A DNA stretch of 64,000 nt from Phytophthora quininea (lineage: Eukaryota > Oomycota > Peronosporomycetes > Peronosporales > Peronosporaceae): NCBI GenBank assembly GCA_011947345.1, contig JAAVTG010000142.1, positions 1 through 64,000 of the forward strand. Direction: 5' to 3'. Position 1 is the first letter of the stretch; each line of letters opens with the position of its first letter. Positions 58,278 through 64,000 of the stretch are shown one piece after another. Under the pieces are notes generated by a model. That model was not told the origin of the DNA. It ran no database searches and was given only the letters and a program-made list of their open reading frames with translations. Both the position numbers and the translations under genes were made by a program.

Positions 58278-61200
58278 TTAATCACACAGATAAATGCGAC
58301 ACAGATCACGGAAGTAGCAGCGTAGAATGCGTTGCTCAGCGTCCTTTACTACTGAGGAGGGGTTCGAGCTGTTGAGTTCTGGGGACTGAATCAGGTTGGT
58401 CAGGAGAGTTACGTGCCTACAGAAAGAAGAGGTTAGACACTCGAAGGCAGGCTCGATGGTGAAGCAAATTCGCACCTGTCGTTTTGATATTTCGGACTCG
58501 AGTGCAAATGCACCAGCAGCTCCAAGAACGGCAGCTATAACAAATAGACACATATTCGTGATTATCGTGTAACTAGATTCGCAAAATGTCCGTACCTCCC
58601 AGAAGTACTGGAAGAATTCGACGTCGTGAGACTCAGGTGATTGCCGCAAGATGCGCAGGCCATACTTAAACTCTTCCGGAGCAAAACATTGGTACAACAC
58701 CGCTGCTGCTACATGCGCGCCGACTTTTATAAGACATTGGCTCTGTTGTAAGTACAATCAAAATGTCAGGTCTGAATCCAACAATTGCTAAGGCAATAAC
58801 GAAAAGCACGTACCAAGCGAACAAGCGAACTTTGGTCGATAATATCCACCACCGACACCATGTCGGAGAAAAGTTCGTAGCCAATGAAGCGGCTACAAGG
58901 TAGCCCTTCAGGGCTGCACGCGGATCTGCAAAAGATTAAAAAAGTTAGATTAATGTGCTCATTTGTATGGAAATAGCAACGGCAATACAAACCAGAAGCG
59001 GAAGCTAAGCGCTGCTTCGATATTGGATTCAGCAGCAAATCCGCCTTGGCGCAGTGCCATCGTGGCTCACGACTGCAACGACGCACTAGGCATTCTAAAG
59101 CCTCGCCATGCAGTTCCACCAAGTCTTCTTGAAAAGATTTCAAGAATGATACTGTAACAAACTGCGCATCTCCATTGTCGGTGCTATCTCCACCTTCCGA
59201 CCCCTTGTACACTGCCGTAGGTGCATCTGGGGCAAATGCCTCCAAAATGCAAGGTCTCCATATGGAGTGAGGTCAAAGGAGACACGATAATCACAAATGT
59301 TGCGCATGTAAGCGCGGTGCAACAAGCCAGCGGAAACACAAACTAGTGTCTCCACAATCCATATCGGAAGACTAGTCAGCAACTTCAATAATTTGACCGC
59401 GGTTTCCGTCTCGGCATCAGAATTGTCCACCCTCTTTGACCGAATCGAGTTGGTCGTTTGACGCCACTTCGACAATGTTTCCGCAACAAGCTTGTTACTT
59501 GTTGCGATGGAGAATTCTGCATGTTTGGTCCAGAGAGACTTATCACCAGAGTGTTTTGTGCCTTTCCCGCCAGTTGGAAGCCGTGGCGCCGTTAGCGACG
59601 TTAGGAATGTTGACAGTGATCCACACGCAATAGCGAACTCCAACTCGTAATGCAGTGGGGTGAAGCTTGACTGTCACCTTTGCACTGTGAAAGTAAATCC
59701 CAGCTATTATTTACCGCGCAGAACATGATTAAGGACTCTGAAAGTGCACCGCCGGCATTGTGACCCTTCCCGTCCATTGCATCATCTTGATTGCCACTAC
59801 TGTAGAAATTGGTGAGTTCCTTCTGAAGCGTAGCAATAAACATTTCCTTGTCTTCGGCACCAGTAAAAGCAAAAATGCTGCCCACATCAGCCCGCAAATG
59901 AGATTGATCTCGCTGCTTGGCTACCGATTTATGAAGGCGACTCTCCACTGATAACAAAATGCCCAGGTTCTCGGCAAAAGGCATGTTCACCAAATCGTCA
60001 ATAACCCTTATGTCTCCACAGCGACGTAGAAGTTCTGGTACCCCAGATAAATCAGCAATGCACGGGAAATGACGTGCGGTTTGAATGACGAATTGCTTGA
60101 TACGAGACTGAGCATTCACGTTCGGGGCATTTGAGAAAGCGAACCCACTCAGCGCTAAAACAAAACGCGCAAGAACAGCGAACTGTTTCTTTGCCTCCAT
60201 GACATCCTTGGCTCCGCGCGCAACCGAGTGGAAAATCTCGTCTTGAAGTAGAGGTACACACGTACCAACGCACGCCTCAAGAGGTGCAGTCTTGTCTTGG
60301 TCACCGGTTACTATTAGTGCCAGCACAGCATTTTCCATTGCCAACCGTTTGTAGAAAAACCGTATCGTGGGGGCTGCAATATGCGGGTCATCTTCCAATG
60401 AGTTGGTACTACTGGATCGTAGAAGACGCAGAGCTTGTTGCTCCAGTGCTGTTCGATACCCCGGCGGTAGTCTCGTCAACTCCGAAGCCACAATGTCGTG
60501 CTCCAGTAACTCGATCACCTTGTCCCAGTCTCGTGCCTCCCAGGCCATCTCCACCTGCAGCTTCGGCGTCTTCAGTGCTGGCCCTTCATTCACAGACTGC
60601 ACTTCCAAAACCGCTTCACACGCTGCAAGATACCCTTCCAAGCTCGCACGCTCGTCCGCTGCAAACTTGACCGCATTTTTTCTTCACTATTCTCTGCATC
60701 ATCCACCAGTTCCGAGGCGCGGCTGAAGCAGCTGTAGGCCTTTTCAAATCCGTTGAAGCTGAAAAAGTAGAGTCCTAGGTCGAAGTAGGCCTCCAACTGG
60801 GTCTGAGCAGACAGCTTGTGCTTCTCATCACTCGTCAAAATGGTCTGAATATTCTGTGCGATCTGGAGATGGTTCGCCATGAGATCCCCCAGCGCCATTT
60901 GGTACGTGGACGACATGTCCTCGCCTTCGTTGCGAGTGCTGCACGTCAGGTATCCGTTCTGCGACTGGCTCACCAGAGCCCTCAACGTCCAGCGGTTGTG
61001 CAGCACATGGGCCTCGTAGGGCTGGAGAGCGACGTCCTTGGAGAACTCGTTGCGCGCACTGGCAGGTTGCTCTGCAAAGTCCACAATGCCGTCCAGTAGA
61101 AGTCTCTGGAAATGCAAGGGCAGTGTGGCCTCGATCTTGGCAGAGGCAGCTGCATCTGCAGCGCCACTTGGGCCGCCACCAGCAGCAGCGCGCTGTAGCG

Positions 61201-61563
61201 TTTGTTGCGGACGTTGCCCTCATCAGCCACGAGCTGCGCCTGGTCCAGGAACTCGCGCACCAGCTCAATGGCCGACGTGGCGCTGTGTACGTCTCGCTCC
61301 TTCTGCTGGCGGAGAGTCTCTAGCTGTGGGTGCACAAGAGGGAGGGCGTCAGAGGGGAGGAGGGTGGAGGGAGACCAACCAGACCTCAAAACGTACGTGC
61401 TTCTGCAAAGCTTCAGGGTGTAGCAGGAACTCGAACCACGCGTAGGACGGCGCGGCCGGGGAATGTCCACCACGGGCTGCTGGAACAGAGAGCGGTACAC
61501 GCCGTCGTCCTCGTCCTGCTGCGCCGGCGTGCCCGGGCGGGGCGACCCTGGCATCAACACCAT
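58278..61563 (-). CDS. INTS8: Integrator complex subunit 8 homolog
   Basis: ATG at 61563. Exon 1 ends with AWFEFLLHPEALQKH before a GTACGT donor, the N-terminal signature of INTS8. The next exon has ELVREFLDQAQLVADEGNVR and KRYSALLLVAAQVALQMQL. TPR-like helices follow (AYFDLGLYFFSFNGFEKAYS, WDKVIELLEH, SESLIMFCAVNNSWDLLSQC). The C-terminal block reads VAAAVLYQCFAPEEFKYGLR and EFFQYFWE, spliced to LPFLELLVHLHSSPKYQNDR and, across another intron, to RILRCYFRDLCRIYLCD and the stop at 58278. Several short introns and a few frame changes are present. Integrator processes snRNA 3' ends and attenuates transcription; INTS8 joins the PP2A module to the core. The gene starts 84 bp from the end of the E2 gene upstream. 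Confidence 0.8.
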
Positions 61564-61647
61564 GGTGTATTGAGGTGTGCAGAATTTATGTGGAGAGGGT
61601 AGTCGTTATTGTGGTGCACTTTTTACTCCTTTCGTGGATGCGCTCTC

Positions 61648-63677
61648 CTACATGTCCAGAAGCAGACGACGCGGGTCGCTGACGGCCTCGGCGATGCTCT
61701 TGAGCAGCGTCACGCCTTCTCGGCCGTCGATGATGCGGTGGTCGTACGTCAGCGACAGGAACATCATGGGGCGCGGCACGACTTTGCCTTCGTGCACCGC
61801 AGGACGCATCTTGACGCCGTGCACGCCCAGAACAGCAGACTGGGGAGACGTCAGCATCGAAGTGCTGAGCAACGCGCCGTTCACGCCGCTGTTCGAGACG
61901 GTGAAGGTGCCGCCAGCCAGGTCCTCCAGAGCAAGTGTACCGTCGCGCGCCTGTTTGCCCAACGTTGCCAAGTTCTTCTCAATGTCCACAACGCTCAGCT
62001 TCTCCACGTTGCGGATCACTGGCATCACCACGCTGGATCACGCCAGAGATCATCATTAGGCCTATGGATGCCTTTGCTCAGTTACACTACGCAGACTTAC
62101 CCGCGCTCCGAGGCAACAGCCACGTTGATGTCCACAAAGTCGTTGTAGACAATCTCCTTGTTCTCCATGTCGATGACTGCAAAACATGTGCAAACCATGT
62201 TAGATCAAAGCAGACATCCAATAAAACAAGAAATCGTTCTCCTCACAGGAGTTTGCGGCCGGGATGCGCATCAGAGCCTGAGCAGTGGCCTTCAGGAACG
62301 GAGACATAATGCCAAGCTTCACACCGTGGGCCTTCTCGAAGCTCTCTCCGAGTTCTTCGCGAAGAGCAATCAGGTTGCCAAGGTCACACTCCTGGAAGGT
62401 GGATAGCATGGCCGCGTCGTTCTGAGTGTCCTTGAGGCGCTGGGATGAGCGAATCTTCAGCGCGCTCATCTGAACACGATACTCGTTGCGGTTGTATCGG
62501 CCAGTCGAAGGTGGCGAAGAAGCGCTGGCAGGAGCAACTGGAGCGGGAGCCGCAGCGTTCGTTGGGGCAGGCGCTGCAGCAACAGCCTTTTCGGCTGCTG
62601 GGGCAGATGCGGCCGCTGGGGTCGGTGCTGCAGCAGCTGCCTCGGCAGGAGCGGGAGCGGCCTTGTCAATCACGAATAGCGGCGATCCCACTTCCACAAC
62701 ATCTTCGAGCTTGGCGAGTACGCCCGTCAGCTTGCCTGAGACTGGGGCGTTTACGTCCACGCTCACCTTGTCCGTCTCCACAATCAAAACCGCCTCATCC
62801 GCGCGCACGTAGTCACCGACGCCTAAATGACAACACAGCACAGCGAGAAAAATAAGACACAAGCCTAGAGTCGCATGCCGACTTTATCTTACTCTTGAGA
62901 ATGGTCACAATAGTGCCTTCCGAGATGGAGTCACCCATCGACGGCACATTAATTGTCTCCAGATCCTCCGCAACCGAAGTGTCCACTTCCTTAGGTGGGA
63001 CGGAGTCGCTGCAGCAGTAGCAGCAGGTGCGCTGCCAGCAGTCTGCTTCACAACGCTGAAGAGCGGAGCACCAACGAGCACATTTTCGTCGATCTCAGCC
63101 AGCTGCGACTCCAGGACGCCGGCAAATGGCGCGCGCACGTCCACGCTGACCTTGTCAGTCTCCAGCACTACCACCACTTCATCTTCGGCTACAAAATCAC
63201 CGGGGCTGCAGACCAAATGTCAGTCAGAAGGAATTCCACCGACGACAACAGAACAACTCTAAACCATGGAGCTGTACCTTTCAGCCACTCGACCACAGTA
63301 CCCTCCGAGATGGAGTCGCCCATCGAAGGCACAGGTACTGACTCCGCTGTAGCTGCTCAAGCATAAACACATTGAGTTAAGCTTAGCAGCCCTACTACAG
63401 TAGCAGAACGGAAGTACTCCTACCAGAGGAGAAGGCACGAGCCCCAGTTGTCTGCGACCGCAGCATACTGCATCAAAATCAGCGTCAGCAACTGCAAAAT
63501 ATATTCCCCATGCATATTAGCCGTCCACCTCTGCGGGCGCACACCTGCGCTCTGGATCGCGGAGAAGGCGCGAGAGCTAGACGGTTGCAGCCGCGCGGAT
63601 CTCGCGACGGCGGAAGCACTGCGGCTAGCGAGCCTACTGCCGGCGCGCACGGCCCTGCCCAGGGCCTGGAAACTCAT
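61648..63677 (-). CDS. DLST: Dihydrolipoyl succinyltransferase (E2 of 2-oxoglutarate dehydrogenase), two lipoyl domains
   Basis: ATG at 63677 with a mitochondrial presequence (MSFQALGRAVRAGSRLASRS). Introns of 68-72 bp are clear at 63353-63423, 63206-63277, 62823-62892, 62177-62246 and 62033-62100; another near the presequence is not resolved. Two lipoyl domains follow: PSMGDSISEGTVVEWLK with ETDKVSVDVRAP, and PSMGDSISEGT again with ETDKVSVDVNAP (Lys is the lipoylation site). An Ala/Pro linker leads to the catalytic domain (RLKDTQNDAAMLSTFQECDL, GGTFTVSNSGVNGALLST, PQSAVLGVHGV) with the active-site TYDHRIIDGREG. A frame change lies near 62995 between the lipoyl domains. The enzyme transfers the succinyl group to CoA in the mitochondrial TCA cycle. 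The second lipoyl domain is unusual for this enzyme. Confidence 0.9.
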
Positions 63678-63826
63678 GTCTAGCAGGCTCGGTCTGGTCT
63701 TGGCTTCTGCGCGGCGCAAGCGATTGTAAAACAAACGAGGTCCCCACGCTGGCCGACCAATCAGAAAAAGGCATTTCTGAAGTTCAATTCGATGGACAGC
63801 TCGCACGAGATGGTGATCCCCCCAAC

Positions 63827-64000
63827 TCACGACTCGCTCAGCGTGGCGGCCGCGGCTTGCTCGGCTAAGCGCAGCACTGCGTCGGGGTCTTCCAGCTCCT
63901 CCATGAACGCGATCTCTTCTTCGGCTAACGAATCGGTGTCAATGCCAAGGTACGGCGCTGAATCTTCCTGCTCCAAGGAGCTCCTCAGTCGAACATTGGC
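63827..64000 (-). CDS. Acidic protein, C-terminal part (runs off the window)
   Basis: The minus strand is open from the window edge to a TGA at 63827-63829 and encodes 57 residues with LGIDTDSLAEEEIAFMEELE and LRLAEQAAAATLSES. The strongly acidic helix is typical of a regulatory or tail region; no domain can be named. The stop overlaps a GTGAGT donor-like word, so an exon end here is also possible. It lies 150 bp upstream of the E2 gene on the same strand. Confidence 0.45.
   Translation of the reverse strand, partial: ANVRLRSSLEQEDSAPYLGIDTDSLAEEEIAFMEELEDPDAVLRLAEQAAAATLSES

Overview
This is a window of oomycete nuclear DNA, most likely from a Phytophthora-like member of the Peronosporales. 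Three things support that. A fragment at 12686-12790 (minus strand) reads as the 3' end of 18S rRNA running into the start of a Peronosporales-type ITS1. Introns are few and short (65-72 bp, GT...AG). Genes are packed tightly. A DM10-domain axonemal protein fits an organism with flagellated zoospores.

Layout. 1-9.9 kb: a minus-strand Ty3/gypsy chromovirus-type LTR retrotransposon (gag, protease, RT, two RNase H-like regions, integrase, chromodomain) with its 5' LTR on the right; its 3' LTR lies beyond the left edge. 9.9-18.6 kb: a repeat graveyard holding a Tc1/mariner pseudogene, two nearly identical solo LTRs in inverted orientation, a third LTR-like insertion that splits an unknown gene, an rDNA scrap and a possible TnpB/Fanzor-type zinc ribbon remnant. 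18.6-25.8 kb: a secreted Ser/Ala-rich protein, two mitochondrial helical-repeat (PPR-like) proteins and a coiled-coil protein. 25.87-45.36 kb: the main discovery, a 19.5 kb array of three tandem 6.5 kb units. 45.4-64 kb: ordinary dense host genes: SAM methyltransferase, Tim8-like protein, FHIP/RAI16-like protein, a large IQ/TPR/C2 protein, an EFHC-like DM10 protein, Integrator subunit 8, the E2 subunit of 2-oxoglutarate dehydrogenase, and a partial acidic protein.

The array. Each 6.5 kb unit is itself a head-to-tail pair of two related Crypton-like tyrosine-recombinase elements, A (about 2.85 kb) and B (about 3.65 kb), giving A-B-A-B-A-B. All seven junctions contain CCAT. Both element types share one plan: left CCATAC terminus, a plus-strand tRNA-like sequence 310-360 bp in, one minus-strand tyrosine recombinase gene, then a perfect 7-7-7 palindrome (TCCGAC...GTCGGA arms, CCGATA(C/T) spacer) about 90 bp upstream of the start codon and 157-158 bp from the right terminus. 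Element B also encodes a chromodomain protein. Taking the array out leaves TGA-CCAT-GAC, whose ATG is the start codon of the methyltransferase gene, so the array entered that gene's translation start and replaced its 5' region.

Data quality. Many conserved genes are broken by 1-base frame changes, mostly at homopolymers, and the three array copies differ almost only by 1-base homopolymer indels. I read most breaks in host genes as sequencing errors rather than pseudogenes.
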